From assembly GCA_030447645.1 (NCBI GenBank), contig JAUJOM010000006.1, positions 20,302 to 84,301 of the forward strand: a DNA stretch of 64,000 nt, read 5' to 3'. This document shows positions 27,480 to 37,000 of this stretch, piece after piece. The notes beneath the pieces were generated by a model. It was not told the DNA's origin. It ran no database searches and worked only from the letters and a program-made list of their open reading frames with translations. Each line of letters starts with the position of its first letter. Within the stretch, counting starts at the first letter, position 1. The position numbers were made by a program, and so were the translations under genes. This DNA is from Longimicrobiaceae bacterium. Its GTDB lineage: Bacteria; Gemmatimonadota; Gemmatimonadetes; Longimicrobiales; Longimicrobiaceae.

Positions 27480-29517
27480 GCTGACCTCGCCCTTCGCCCC
27501 GGCTGGGGATCAGCCCCGGGCTATCGAGGAGCTGTTTGCGGGGCTGAAACGCGGCGACCGACATCAAACGCTGCTCGGCGCCACCGGGACGGGCAAGACG
27601 CTCACCATGGCGCACGTCATCGCACAGCACGGCCGCCCCGCGCTGGTGATGAGCCACAACAAGACACTCGCCGCGCAGCTTTACGGCGAATTGAAGCAGT
27701 TTTTCCCGCGGAACGCAGTTGAGTACTTCATCTCGTACTACGACTATTACCAGCCGGAGGCGTACGTACCCAGCACGGACACCTACATCGAAAAGGACTC
27801 CTCGATCAACGAGGACATCGAGCGGCTCCGGCTCCGCGCGACCTCCAGCCTGATGGAACGCTCGGACGTGATCATCGTGTCGAGTGTTTCCTGTATTTAC
27901 GGCCTGGGGGATCCGGCGGAGTACCGTGCCATGCTGCTCGTACTGGAGCTCGGGCAGACGATCAGTCGCAAGCAGATCCTGGAAGGGCTGGTCAACATCC
28001 AGTACACCCGCAACGACGTCGCCTTCGAGCGGGGTACCTTCCGGGTGCGCGGCGATACGGTGGAGCTGTATCCGGCGTACGAGGAACAGGGGATCCGGGT
28101 GGAGCTGTGGGGCGACGAGATCGAGCGGATCACCCGCTTCGACCCGCTCACGGGTGAGAGCATCGCGACGCTGCCACGTGCCGCGATCTACCCCGCGACA
28201 CACTTCGTGACGCAGCGGCCCACGCTGGAGCGTGCGGTGGCCCGGATTCGCTCCGAGCTGGAGGAGCGGCTACGGGAGCTGCTCGGCGAGGGCAGGCTCC
28301 TCGAGGCCCAGCGCCTGGAGTCCCGCACCAACTTCGACATTGAGATGATGCTGGAGGTGGGGACCTGCTCGGGCATCGAAAACTACTCGCGCCACATCGC
28401 GGGGCGGGCGAGGGTGAGCGCCCCGCGTGCCTGCTGGACTACTTCCCGGAAGATTACCTGGTGATCGTGGACGAGTCGCACGTCACCGTCCCGCAGATCG
28501 GCGGCATGTACAATGGTGACCGTGCGCGCAAGCTCACCCTGGTGGAGCACGGCTTCCGCCTCCCGTCGGCGCTGGACAACCGTCCGCTCAAGTTCCAGGA
28601 GTGGGAAGCGCTCGTTCCCCACACTGTGTACGTCTCGGCGACGCCAGGGGAGTTCGAGCTGGAGCGGAGCGGCGGTGTGGTAGTGGAGCAGATCATCCGT
28701 CCGACGGGACTGCTCGACCGGTGATCGTGGTGCGCCCGGTGCGCGGGCAGGTGGATGATCTGCTCGCCGAGATCCGGGAGCGCGAGGCACGTGAAGAGCG
28801 GGTACTCGTCACCACCCTAACCAAGCGCATGTCGGAGGATCTTACCGATTTCCTGCTGCAGACGGGCGTCCGGGTGCGCTATCTCCACTCCGACATTGAT
28901 TCTATCGAGCGCGTCGAGATCCTGCGCGACCTCCGACTCGGCAAGTTCGATGTGCTGATCGGCATCAATCTGCTACGAAGGGCTGGACCTTCCCGAAGTG
29001 TCGCTGGTGGCCATTCTGGACGCCGACAAGGAAGGCTTTCTCCTCCGCGAGCTCGCTGATCCAGACCGTGGGCCGTGCAGCGCGCAACGAGCAGGGAATG
29101 GCCATCCTGTACGCGGACCGGATCACGGGCTCCATGCGGCGGATGATGGAGGAAACCGAGCGGCGCCGGCAGCTTCAGGAGGAGTACAACCGCGAGCATG
29201 GGATCATCCCGCGGACGATCATCAAGTCGGTTGCCGAGATCGAGCGCTCCACGCGCGTGGCGGATGCGCGGGTGAGCAAGCACGAGACCGATGTCAAACA
29301 AACGCGCAAGGTGGCGGAAGCCCGTGCGACCTACGCCGCCAACACCGGTCGCGACCCGGTCGAGCTGCAGCGGGAGCTGGAGGCCGAGATGCGCGATGCC
29401 GCCGCACAGCTGGACTTCGAGCGCGCCGCGCTGCTCCGTGACCAGCTGCTCGAGCTCCGCTCGCAGACAGAAGTGACTAAGGCGGGCGGTGCCCGGCGAG
29501 TGGCGAGTTTCCGCTAG
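27469..29517 (+). CDS. uvrB: Excinuclease ABC subunit B (four frameshifts)
   Basis: 683 codons in total, the normal UvrB size. [19 protein letters not shown] and [12 protein letters not shown] (Walker A) open the protein; [10 protein letters not shown] is the beta-hairpin that clamps damaged [15 protein letters not shown] is the DEAD-like Walker [25 protein letters not shown] and QTVGRAARN are helicase motifs of the second RecA domain. The C-terminal UVR coil is [17 protein letters not shown]. Shifts lie near 28409 and 28721 (each one missing C), 28975 and 29052 (apparently one extra G). UvrB verifies damage and hands it to UvrC in nucleotide-excision repair. Confidence 0.94.
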
Positions 29518-29520
29518 ACG

Positions 29521-29967
29521 GTGGAGGCTTCACTGAGCGAGCCCGCCCTGCAGGCCTGGGGGGAGCGTGTCGGACGCGAGGTCCGCCCACCCCTCGTGCT
29601 GGCTCTGCGTGGGGATCTCGGGGCTGGGAAGTCCACGCTCGCCCGGGCAATCGCGCAGGGCGCCGGCGTGAAGGGAGCCGTGCCGTCGCCGACCTTTAAT
29701 CTGCGCTTTAGCTACGACGCGCCGGGTGGCGTGCAGGTGCATCATCTGGATCTGTATCGCCTGCGGCATGCCGACCAGGTGTGGGAGCTTGGGTGGGAAG
29801 AACTGGGCTCTGACGCGGATCTGGTGTTGATCGAGTGGCCGGAGCGTGCCGAAGCGCTGCTTGCTCCGGAGCGCTGGGATGTTACGCTGGAGGTGGAGTC
29901 GCCCACCACCCGGCGCGTACTCGCAGTACGTGTGGGCACGCCCAGCGATCTGCCGCCCCTGCAGTGA
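29521..29967 (+). CDS. tsaE: tRNA threonylcarbamoyladenosine biosynthesis ATPase TsaE
   Basis: 148 residues from GTG 29521. LRGDLGAGKSTLARAIAQGAG contains the P-loop, and PSPTFNLRFSYD and HHLDLYRL are family motifs; LVLIEWPERAEALL is the C-terminal signature. TsaE works with TsaB and TsaD to place the t6A modification at position 37 of ANN-decoding tRNAs. tsaB follows with a GTGA overlap, so both partners are translated together. Confidence 0.92.
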   Translation: MEASLSEPALQAWGERVGREVRPPLVLALRGDLGAGKSTLARAIAQGAGVKGAVPSPTFNLRFSYDAPGGVQVHHLDLYRLRHADQVWELGWEELGSDADLVLIEWPERAEALLAPERWDVTLEVESPTTRRVLAVRVGTPSDLPPLQ

Positions 29968-30674
29968 GCCCTCCCACGGGTCCGACCCTCGCGCTCGATA
30001 CCTCAACGGCGACCGGCTCGGTGGCCGTCGGGTCAGGGGACAAGCTGCTGGCTGAGGTGGTGCTACGCGTCGGCGCCGGGCATTCGTCGGCACTGCTCCC
30101 CGCGATCGATTACGCGATGCGCTCGGCCGGCCTCGTGGCAGCTGACCTGCAGGCGGTAGTAGTTGGCGCCGGACCTGGCTCTTTCACCGGTGTACGTGTT
30201 GCTGCGGCCACCGCGAAGGGGATTGTGCATGCGCTCGGAGCGCCCATGTTTGCCTTCGGCGGGCTTCTGGCAATCGCGGCAGCTTCGGCCGCTGCCGGGC
30301 GGGCCGTGTGCGCCGTGCTGGATGCGCGCCGCCGTGACGTTTTTGCCGCGTGCTACGCTTTTGACAATGGGCGAGTGCGGGAGGTTTTTCCCCCCGAAGC
30401 ATTCTCACTGGATGCGCTCCTGGGGCGTTTCCGTGGTACCGTGCCGCCGGTATTCGCGGGCGAAGGCGCCGTGCTCCACCACGACGAAATCAAGCAGGTA
30501 CTGGGTGCTCCGGTTGTGCCGGAGTTCGCCGGGGTGCCGCGTGCTTCCGCGCTCCTGTGGCTTCTACGAACCGTGCCGGAACAGGGCCTGGTTGCGAACC
30601 CCGCCACGTGGGAGCCGGAGTACCTGCGCGCTTCGGGCGCGGAAAGAATCGCCGCGGCGGCAGTGCGCCCGTGA
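29964..30674 (+). CDS. tsaB: tRNA threonylcarbamoyladenosine biosynthesis protein TsaB
   Basis: 236 residues. TLALDTSTATGSVAV and VVGAGPGSFTGVRVAAATAKGI are the ASKHA-fold motifs of TsaB, the non-catalytic partner of TsaD. The open frame extends to 29835, but GTG 29964 overlaps the tsaE stop and begins four residues before the first beta strand. rimI follows with another GTGA overlap. tsaE-tsaB-rimI is a common bacterial order. Confidence 0.92.
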   Translation: MSPPTGPTLALDTSTATGSVAVGSGDKLLAEVVLRVGAGHSSALLPAIDYAMRSAGLVAADLQAVVVGAGPGSFTGVRVAAATAKGIVHALGAPMFAFGGLLAIAAASAAAGRAVCAVLDARRRDVFAACYAFDNGRVREVFPPEAFSLDALLGRFRGTVPPVFAGEGAVLHHDEIKQVLGAPVVPEFAGVPRASALLWLLRTVPEQGLVANPATWEPEYLRASGAERIAAAAVRP

Positions 30675-31144
30675 GCACAATTGATTCCGGAGTCCGCCTC
30701 CACCTCCGTCCCCTCGGTCCGGATGATCTACCGCGGATTATGGAGATCGAGCGGACCTCGTTCTCAGTCCCCTGGCAACGGAACACCTTCGACAGCCTGC
30801 TTCGCCGCAATGACACGGATCTGGTCGGTGCCGAACGAGACGGGGTGCTGGCCGGCTACGCAATCTGCTGGACGATTCTTGACGAGGCGGAACTCGGCAA
30901 TGTTGCGGTCGCACCCGAGGCGCGAGGACTCGGGGTGGGAGACACCCTGGTGCGTGCCGTGCTCGACCGCATACGGCAGCGCGGCGTCCGCGCGTGCTTC
31001 CTGGAGGTACGTGAATCCAATCTGGCAGCTCAACGGCTGTATCGGCAGCGCGGCTTCGAGGCTGTGGGACGCCGTCGTGCCTATTACTCCCGTCCCGTGG
31101 AGGACGCGCTGGTCATGCGGCTCCGGCTCGGGGAGTTGCCTTGA
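30671..31144 (+). CDS. rimI: Ribosomal-protein-alanine N-acetyltransferase RimI
   Basis: 157 residues of a single GNAT domain: VRLHLRPLGPDDLPRIMEIE, VAPEARGLGVGDTLV (acetyl-CoA pyrophosphate loop) and VRESNLAAQRLYRQRGFEAVGRRRAYY, the RimI-specific C-terminal motif. RimI acetylates the N-terminal alanine of ribosomal protein bS18. GTG 30671 overlaps the tsaB stop. The ssb promoter-like TTGACA overlaps its stop codon. Confidence 0.88.
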   Translation: MSTIDSGVRLHLRPLGPDDLPRIMEIERTSFSVPWQRNTFDSLLRRNDTDLVGAERDGVLAGYAICWTILDEAELGNVAVAPEARGLGVGDTLVRAVLDRIRQRGVRACFLEVRESNLAAQRLYRQRGFEAVGRRRAYYSRPVEDALVMRLRLGELP

Positions 31145-31170
31145 CAATGCTCCGCGCGGCGGCGTAGCTT
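31141..31170 (+). promoter_or_regulatory. Sigma-70-like promoter for ssb
   Basis: TTGACA at 31141-31146 and TAGCTT at 31165-31170 are separated by 18 bases. They lie about 40 bases before the ssb start. The same -10-like TAGCTTTG follows a TTGACA before rsmH (53100-53127), which strengthens both. Confidence 0.5.
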
Positions 31171-31210
31171 TGCGACCGCACCCCATCCGTCGACTACTCC
31201 AGGAGGAACT

Positions 31211-31717
31211 GTGTCCCGCTCCCTGAACAAGGCGATTTTGATCGGCAATCTCGGCTCGGATCCGGAGATCCGCACCACCGGCAACGGAGCCAAGGTTGCG
31301 CAATTTTCGATCGCCACCAGCCGCAAGTGGACGAACAACTCCGGAGAGCAGCAGGAAAAAACCGAGTGGCACCGGGTCGTTGCGTGGTCCAAGCTCGCGG
31401 ACGTGGTTGAGCGGTATGTCAAGAAAGGCCAGCAGGTCTACGTGGAAGGGGAGATCCAGTATCGCTCCTATGAGGACAAAGACGGAGTGACCAAGTACTC
31501 CACCGAGATCAACGCACGCGAATTGATGATGCTCGGTGGGCGCGAGGGCGGCGGGTTCGGTGGGGGTGAGGCGGGAGGTGGTCGCGAGCGGCCAGCCGCG
31601 GCCAAACCAGGTGGTGCAGGGGCTCGGGCGGCGGCTGCGAACCAGGGCGGCGGACGTGACTACGACGACTTCCAGCCCCCGGCGTACGGCGACGAGGACG
31701 ACGACCTTCCCTTCTGA
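31211..31717 (+). CDS. ssb: Single-stranded DNA-binding protein
   Basis: 168 residues from GTG 31211, with a strong AGGAGGA ribosome-binding site at 31201-31207. The OB fold spans about residues 1-110 (SRSLNKAILIGNLGSDPEIR, FSIATSRKW, EKTEWHRVVAW, YVEGEIQYRSYEDKDG). A glycine- and alanine-rich linker leads to the acidic tip DEDDDLPF, the partner-binding peptide of bacterial SSB. It is the only gene here with both a clear promoter and a clear ribosome-binding site. Confidence 0.95.
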   Translation: MSRSLNKAILIGNLGSDPEIRTTGNGAKVAQFSIATSRKWTNNSGEQQEKTEWHRVVAWSKLADVVERYVKKGQQVYVEGEIQYRSYEDKDGVTKYSTEINARELMMLGGREGGGFGGGEAGGGRERPAAAKPGGAGARAAAANQGGGRDYDDFQPPAYGDEDDDLPF

Positions 31718-31727
31718 GCAAAGCTAC

Positions 31728-32702
31728 GTGCGGAGCTGGCTGATTGTTGCCGGGGCCGCAGTGCTTGCGGCGGGCCCGACCGCGGCCCAGCAGCAGGGCG
31801 GCGTGCACGTGGTGCGGGAGGGGGATACCCTTTGGGAGCTTGCCCGCACCTATCTGGGAGACCCGTTTCTGTGGCCGGAAATTTTCCGGTTGAACACCGA
31901 CGTCATCGCCGATCCCGCGCGTATTCTCCCTTCCGTGCGGCTCCGGCTGCCCACCGGGGTAAGCCGCGTCGCTACCGGTGCGACACCCCAGGTGGCAACC
32001 TCAGCGCGCGCGCAGCCGCTGGCGGCCGGAGATTTTTATCGCGCCGCGCTGCTGGTTCAGGATGCGGAGATCCGCCCTGTGGGACAGCTAGCGGAATTGG
32101 AGTCGCCCAGCGTGATTCCCATCGCCACCGGACAGCAGATCCACCCGTACGACCGGGTGTTCGTTGCCCTTGCCGGGCCGAACCTGGTACGTACCGGGGA
32201 TCAGCTTCATCTGCTGCGGCGCGAACGCGAGATTACGCCTTTCGGGCGGGTGTACCGGTCCACCGGCATTGCCACCGTCGCTGCTGTGGAGGGGAGTACG
32301 GCGACGGTGGTAATCGGTCGGATGTATGACAAGGTTGCACCCGGAGACCTTGCGGTTCCGTTGGAACGTGTGGGTAGCGTGCCAGAGGGCTCACTACGCG
32401 TAAGCGGCGGAGTGGAGCTTCGGGGCCGGATCGTCGCCTTTCAGTCTCCGCATCCGGTGCAGACGACGCAGGAGATCGCCTTCGTGGATCTCGGCCGGGG
32501 TTCCGGAGTGCGGATGGGAGACGAATTCGTGGCCTACCTGCCACGGCAGCAGCGCGAGTGGGGGATTCGGCCGGAAATCCAGGTGGCACGGTTGCAGGTG
32601 GTCCGTGTGACGGAGCAGACCGCATCGGTCCGCATCACGGGTCTTCAGCAGCCCGCGCTGGAAGCCGGGTTGCCCGTGCGGAGCAGTGTCACCAGCCCGT
32701 AG
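31728..32702 (+). CDS. Secreted LysM-domain protein
   Basis: 324 residues from GTG 31728. VRSWLIVAGAAVLAAGPTAAQQ is a signal peptide, followed by VHVVREGDTLWELARTYLGDPFLWPEIFRLN, a LysM peptidoglycan-binding domain. The remaining 250 residues, rich in beta strands (LNTDVIADPARILP, YDRVFVALAGPNLVRTGDQL), have no family I can name. Such LysM plus beta-rich proteins in Gram-negatives probably anchor in the periplasm to murein. The 5' frame extends into ssb, but that is a shadow. A stem-loop follows the stop. Confidence 0.8.
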   Translation: MRSWLIVAGAAVLAAGPTAAQQQGGVHVVREGDTLWELARTYLGDPFLWPEIFRLNTDVIADPARILPSVRLRLPTGVSRVATGATPQVATSARAQPLAAGDFYRAALLVQDAEIRPVGQLAELESPSVIPIATGQQIHPYDRVFVALAGPNLVRTGDQLHLLRREREITPFGRVYRSTGIATVAAVEGSTATVVIGRMYDKVAPGDLAVPLERVGSVPEGSLRVSGGVELRGRIVAFQSPHPVQTTQEIAFVDLGRGSGVRMGDEFVAYLPRQQREWGIRPEIQVARLQVVRVTEQTASVRITGLQQPALEAGLPVRSSVTSP

Positions 32703-32737
32703 GGAATAGGCTGAGCGGGGTGCTGTTGGTGCGTCCC

Positions 32738-32763
32738 GACGCCCTTCCACCCGGGAGGGCGTC
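32738..32763 (+). terminator. Stem-loop after the LysM gene, possible terminator
   Basis: GACGCCCT and AGGGCGTC form a perfect 8-bp stem around a 10-base loop, 35 bases after the LysM gene stop and 25 bases before the next start. The following bases are GTTGC rather than a T run, so it would be a weak intrinsic terminator. Confidence 0.4.
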
Positions 32764-32788
32764 GTTGCATGTATGAGGTGAAGCTGAG

Positions 32789-33602
32789 TTGCTGATTCAT
32801 ATTCTGCACTATGTCGCTTTCGGCAGCTACGTGGCTGCCGCGGGGCTCCTCGGTGTGTCCTTTGTGCGGGGCAGCCGGGAGCTGCCGGCTGGCGCTACGG
32901 TTTCGCTTGCGGTGGGGTTCGCTGCCCATCTCGCGGGGCTGGTGGCGTACGGCATCGACTGGGGTGAACTCCCCTGGTCGGACTGGGGCCGTCGCTCTCC
33001 ACCCTGGCGCTGATCATCGCTCTTGGCGCCCTCAGTCTGGCAACGCTCCGTGCGGTCAGCCCGCTTGGATTGGTGCTACTTCCGCTGGTTGTGGTGCTGA
33101 TCGGCACAGCCATGTGGAGCGGAGTTCGGCCTTCGGGTGAGCACCTCGCCTTTCGGGGCCTCTGGTTCGCGCTGCATGTGCTGTTCGCGCTGGTGGGCTA
33201 CGCCGCTCTTGCTCTCGCCTTTGCGGCTGGACTGATGTACCTGCTCCAGTTTCGCGAGCTCAAAGCAAGCATTTCGGCGCGGTCTTCCGCTTCTTTCCGG
33301 CGCTGGATACCCTGGATAGCGTGGGAAGGCGGGCGTTGCTCGTCGGGTTTCCGGCGCTGACCCTGGCGCTGGTGCTCGGGTGGGCGTGGACCGCACGCTT
33401 CCAGCACAGCCTTGAGGTTCGAAACCCTAAAGTGCTGTGGGGGGTACTGAGCTGGGCCATCTTCGTCGCGGCGCTTCTCGCCCGCAGAGGGAGCGGAAGG
33501 CAGGGACGCCGGGCCGCTCTGGCCAGTGTGCTCGGGTTCGCCCTAATCGTGGCCTCCTACTTGTGGATTCGGGTGCAGACCCCTGGCGCGGCCTTTTTAT
33601 GA
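32789..33602 (+). CDS. Cytochrome c assembly (CcsA/HemX-like) membrane protein, two frameshifts
   Basis: TTG 32789 starts LLIHILHYVAFGSYVAAAGLLGV, the first of about eight membrane helices. Shifts near 32985 and 33282 join AAHLAGLVAYGIDW, GLVLLPLVVVLIGTAMW, FALHVLFALVGYAALALAFAAGLMYLLQ and FFPALDTLDSVGRRALLVGFPAL. The LEVRNPKVLWGVLSW segment near the end corresponds to the conserved heme-handling loop of the CcsA family. The length, about 271 residues, is normal. Position directly before hemA is that of hemX, a membrane protein affecting glutamyl-tRNA reductase levels in Bacillus. Whether this copy serves heme synthesis or cytochrome c maturation is undecided. Confidence 0.78.
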
Positions 33603-33612
33603 TCATCAGCTG

Positions 33613-34910
33613 ATGTCTGTTGCAGTCATCGGAGCTGATTTCCGCACCGCGCCGATCGAGATTCGGGAGCGGCTGGCATTCGCCCGCACCGAGGTCCCAT
33701 CGGTACTCGCCAGGCTCGTGGGCAGCGAGGCGGTAGCCGAGGCCGTGCTCCTGGGTACGTGCAACCGCATCGAGCTTTACCTGGCGTGCCACGATGAGGG
33801 AGGCGCGCTGGAGCAGGCTCGGACGCTTTTGGGCGACCGGCTCGTGGGAATGCCTCGGGATGTCGGGGCGTGTTGTACAGCCACCGGCAGCGACGAGCGG
33901 CCGAGCACCTGTTCCGGGTGACTGCCGGGCTGGAGTCCATGGTGCTGGGGGAGCCGCAGATCCAGGGGCAGGTGAAGGAAGCCTACTCCGCGGCGCGCGA
34001 GACCGTCGCTCCGACAGGCCCGGTAGTCGGCCCGGCGCTCAACCGCCTTTTTCAGGGTGCACTCGGGGTCGGCGGGCGGATACGCAGTGAGACCGATGTG
34101 GGCAGCGGCGCCGCGTCGGTGGCATCGGCTGCCGTCGAGCTCGCCAAGAAGATTTTCGGGAGCCTGCGTGGCCGTCGTGCGCTGGTGCTCGGCGCGGGCG
34201 ATACCGCCGAAGCAACCTTGTACTGTCTCCGCTCCGAAGGCGTACGCTCGGCCGTGGTGGCCAACCGGACCTGGGAACGTGCTGAGGAGCTGGCGGACCG
34301 GTTCGGGGCGCGGGCGATTCGCTGGGACGACTTTGGCGAAGCACTCGCGTCGGCTGATCTGGTGCTGTGTTCCACGGCCGCTCCCCACCTGGTGCTTACT
34401 CGGGAGCGGTTTCGCGCCGCACTGCCGGCGGGCACGCCGCGGCCGCTGTGCATCATCGACCTGGCGATTCCCCGTGACGTGGAGGCGAGCCTCGGAGAGG
34501 AACCCAACGTGTTCCTCTACAACGTGGATGACTTGCGCCAGATCGTGGACCACAACCTGGAGCGCCGCCGTGCGGGTCTCCCCGCAGCGGAAACGATCAT
34601 CGCCACTGGCGTGGAGGAGTTCTGGGCCTGGTATTCGGGCCTGGCGGTCGTTCCGACGATTCGTGAGCTGCGGGAGCGCACGGAGCGACTCCGCCAGGCT
34701 GAGCTGGAGCGAGCACTCAAGCGCCTCGGGCATCTCGGGCCGGAGGACCAGCAGGCGATCGACGCGCTGACCCGCGCGCTCGCCAACAAGCTGCTGCATG
34801 CACCCACCGTTCGGCTCCGCCACGCCGCCGGCAACGGCCGCGGCACCACGGTGGTGGACACCGCGCGCTACCTTTTCGAACTCGACTCGGAATCTTTTGC
34901 TCATGACTAA
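33613..34910 (+). CDS. hemA: Glutamyl-tRNA reductase (one frameshift)
   Basis: 431 codons with one missing G near 33870, where GAVLYSHRQRRAAEHLFRV should be continuous. LGTCNRIELY carries the nucleophilic Cys50. VTAGLESMVLGEPQIQGQVK is the family signature, LVLGAGDTAEATL the NADPH-binding site and LALANKLLHAPTVRL the dimerisation tail. The enzyme reduces glutamyl-tRNA to glutamate-1-semialdehyde, the first step of heme synthesis by the C5 route. The stop overlaps the epimerase start. Confidence 0.93.
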
Positions 34911-35868
34911 GCGGGTGCTGGTGACCGGCGGGGCGGGATTTATCGGCTCTCATGTAGCCGACGCCTACCTCGCACGGGGCCACGAGGTGACGGTCCTGGA
35001 CAACCTTTGCCACGGACGCAGGGAATACGTGCCCGACGGTGCGGATTTCGTGGAGCTCGACATCCGCGACCCGGGCACAGCCGACCTGATCCGCGAGCGG
35101 CGCTTCGATGTCATCAACCACCATGCAGCCCAGATGGATGTGCGGGTGTCGGTACGCGACCCTCGCTTCGACGCGAGCGTTAACATCGACGGGCTCCTGA
35201 ATCTCCTCGAAGCCGCGCGGGAGGCGCAGGTCCACAAGTTCTTGTACGTGTCATCCGGAGGAGTGGTGTATGGCGAGCCGGAACGGCGGCCCACGCCAGA
35301 GACAGCGCCGAAGCTGCCTGAAAGCCCCTATGGTGTGAGCAAGCTCACGGGCGAGCAGTACCTGTACTACTATCATCGCGTATACGGGATGGAGTATGCC
35401 GCGCTGCGCTACTCCAACGTGTACGGTCCCCGTCAGGATCCGCACGGAGAGGCAGGGGTGGTGGCGATCTTTTCCACCCGGTTGCTGGATCGGGAGCCGC
35501 TCACCGTTTTCGGCGCAGGGGAGCAAACACGCGACTACGTGTTTGTTCGCGACGTCGTCGCCGCCAACCTGCTGCTCACCGATGCAGCGTTGCCAGGTGC
35601 GCAGTCGCTCGACGACCGCGGCTTCAACGTGGGCACCGGCCATGAAACCAGCGTGGTGCAGCTGGCCGAAGTGCTGATGCGCGCCTCGGGGCGAAGTGTC
35701 GAAGTGGACCATGCTCCTCCTCGGCCGGGAGAATTGCAGCACTCCAGTCTGGACGCGGCGAAGCTCCGGGCGCTGGGCTGGGAGCCGCGTACCGGGCTCC
35801 AGGAGGGGCTATCCGAAACGTTCCACTGGATCGAGGCGAACACCCGCAAATCGGCCGCGGTGTCATGA
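34903..35868 (+). CDS. NAD-dependent epimerase/dehydratase (GalE-like)
   Basis: 321 residues. VLVTGGAGFIGSHVADAYL is the NAD loop, YVSSGGVVYGEP holds the catalytic serine region, and SPYGVSKLTGEQYLYYYHRVYG contains the Y-x3-K pair. RYSNVYGPRQDPHGEAGVVAIF is typical of extended SDR UDP-glucose/UDP-glucuronate epimerases. It starts inside hemA (8-base overlap) and its stop overlaps tolQ, so this sugar enzyme is embedded in a heme-Tol operon. Its sugar is unknown; the family points to a UDP-hexose 4-epimerase. Confidence 0.85.
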   Translation: MTKRVLVTGGAGFIGSHVADAYLARGHEVTVLDNLCHGRREYVPDGADFVELDIRDPGTADLIRERRFDVINHHAAQMDVRVSVRDPRFDASVNIDGLLNLLEAAREAQVHKFLYVSSGGVVYGEPERRPTPETAPKLPESPYGVSKLTGEQYLYYYHRVYGMEYAALRYSNVYGPRQDPHGEAGVVAIFSTRLLDREPLTVFGAGEQTRDYVFVRDVVAANLLLTDAALPGAQSLDDRGFNVGTGHETSVVQLAEVLMRASGRSVEVDHAPPRPGELQHSSLDAAKLRALGWEPRTGLQEGLSETFHWIEANTRKSAAVS

Positions 35869-36584
35869 TCCCGGTGCTCGCGCAGGCTCCCCACGTCAAC
35901 GAGTTCGCGGCGGCGTGGGGAATGATTGTCCATGGGACACCCTCGACCAAGCTGATCCTGGCGACGCTCGCCGTGTTTTCCTTCGCTTCCTGGATGGTGC
36001 TTTTCTGGAAGTGGAAGCAGTTCCGGCGGATGCACGAGGAGGCGGACCGTTGCCTCGACGAGCTGGAGGGCGCGCAGCGCGTCGAAGACGCATACCGAAC
36101 GATCTCGGAGCTTCCGGAATCGCCGTTCACCCGGATTTTTCGGCGGGGCGTAAACTTCTTCAGCGAGCTGCGTCCGGGCGCGCTCCGCGAAACTGGCCCG
36201 GTGCGCGGACTGACGCCCGCGCAGCTGGAGGTCCTCCGGATGGTGCTGGAAAAGGAGGAGGGAGAGGAGCGGGACGAGCTTGCATCCGGCATTCAGTGGC
36301 TGGCGATTATCGCCACGGTTTCGCCGCTGCTGGGGCTGCTGGGTACGGTGCTGGGGGTGATGAACTCGTTCGTGGGTGTGGCGGCGGCGGGATCCAGCAA
36401 CATCAACGCGGTCGCCCCCGGAATCGCGGAGGCGCTGATTGCTACGGCCGCGGGGTTGATCGTGGCCATCCCGGCGCTGATGGGCTACAACTATTTCGCC
36501 GGACGCCTGAACCGCTTCGCGAGTGAGATGGAAAGCTTCAGCAGCGAGTTCATCGGTACGCTCGCGCGCGAAGGCAAGGTGTAA
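35865..36584 (+). CDS. tolQ: Tol-Pal proton channel protein TolQ
   Basis: 239 residues with three membrane helices: LILATLAVFSFASWMVLFW, GIQWLAIIATVSPLLGLLGTVLGVM and GIAEALIATAAGLIVAIPALMGYNYF. The latter two are the conserved MotA/TolQ/ExbB channel core with its GLLGTVLG and ALIATAAGL motifs. TolQ and TolR use the proton gradient to drive TolA, which keeps the outer membrane joined to the wall during division. The first gene of the Tol block, it overlaps the epimerase by four bases. Confidence 0.92.
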   Translation: MIPVLAQAPHVNEFAAAWGMIVHGTPSTKLILATLAVFSFASWMVLFWKWKQFRRMHEEADRCLDELEGAQRVEDAYRTISELPESPFTRIFRRGVNFFSELRPGALRETGPVRGLTPAQLEVLRMVLEKEEGEERDELASGIQWLAIIATVSPLLGLLGTVLGVMNSFVGVAAAGSSNINAVAPGIAEALIATAAGLIVAIPALMGYNYFAGRLNRFASEMESFSSEFIGTLAREGKV

Positions 36585-37000
36585 TGACCCGGCGGCGCAG
36601 GCGAAACGGGGAGATGCACACCGCATCGGAGATCAACGTCACCGCGCTGGTGGACGTGGCGCTGACGCTGCTGGTCATCTTCATGATTACTGCTCCGATG
36701 CTGCAGGGTGGGGTAGAAGTGAGTATTCCACGTGCGCAGACCCAGTCCGTGCCGGCGACCGACGGGGTGATCGTGTCAGTGGATCGGGACGGGCGGATCT
36801 TTATCGGGGAAGCCCTTGCGCCGTGGGAGGATTTCCGCACCGCCTTCCCGGACGCAGTGCGCCGCAGCGGAGTTGAAAGCGTGTACCTGCGCGCGGATGA
36901 AGCAGTGCCCTACGGTCGCGTGGTGCAGGTGCTCGGAGCGATGAAGGCTGCCGACGTGGCCAAGGTTGGCCTGATTGCGGAGCCGGAAGTGGAACGGTGA
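36584..37000 (+). CDS. tolR: Biopolymer transport protein TolR (ExbD family)
   Basis: 138 residues. EINVTALVDVALTLLVIFMITAPML is the single membrane helix with the proton-path aspartate near residue 24. The periplasmic domain has VSVDRDGRIFIGEALA and YLRADEAVPYGRVVQVLGAMKAADVAKVGLI, the ExbD/TolR fold. The start overlaps the tolQ stop (TAATG), and tolA follows with a GTGA overlap. Confidence 0.92.
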   Translation: MTRRRRRNGEMHTASEINVTALVDVALTLLVIFMITAPMLQGGVEVSIPRAQTQSVPATDGVIVSVDRDGRIFIGEALAPWEDFRTAFPDAVRRSGVESVYLRADEAVPYGRVVQVLGAMKAADVAKVGLIAEPEVER

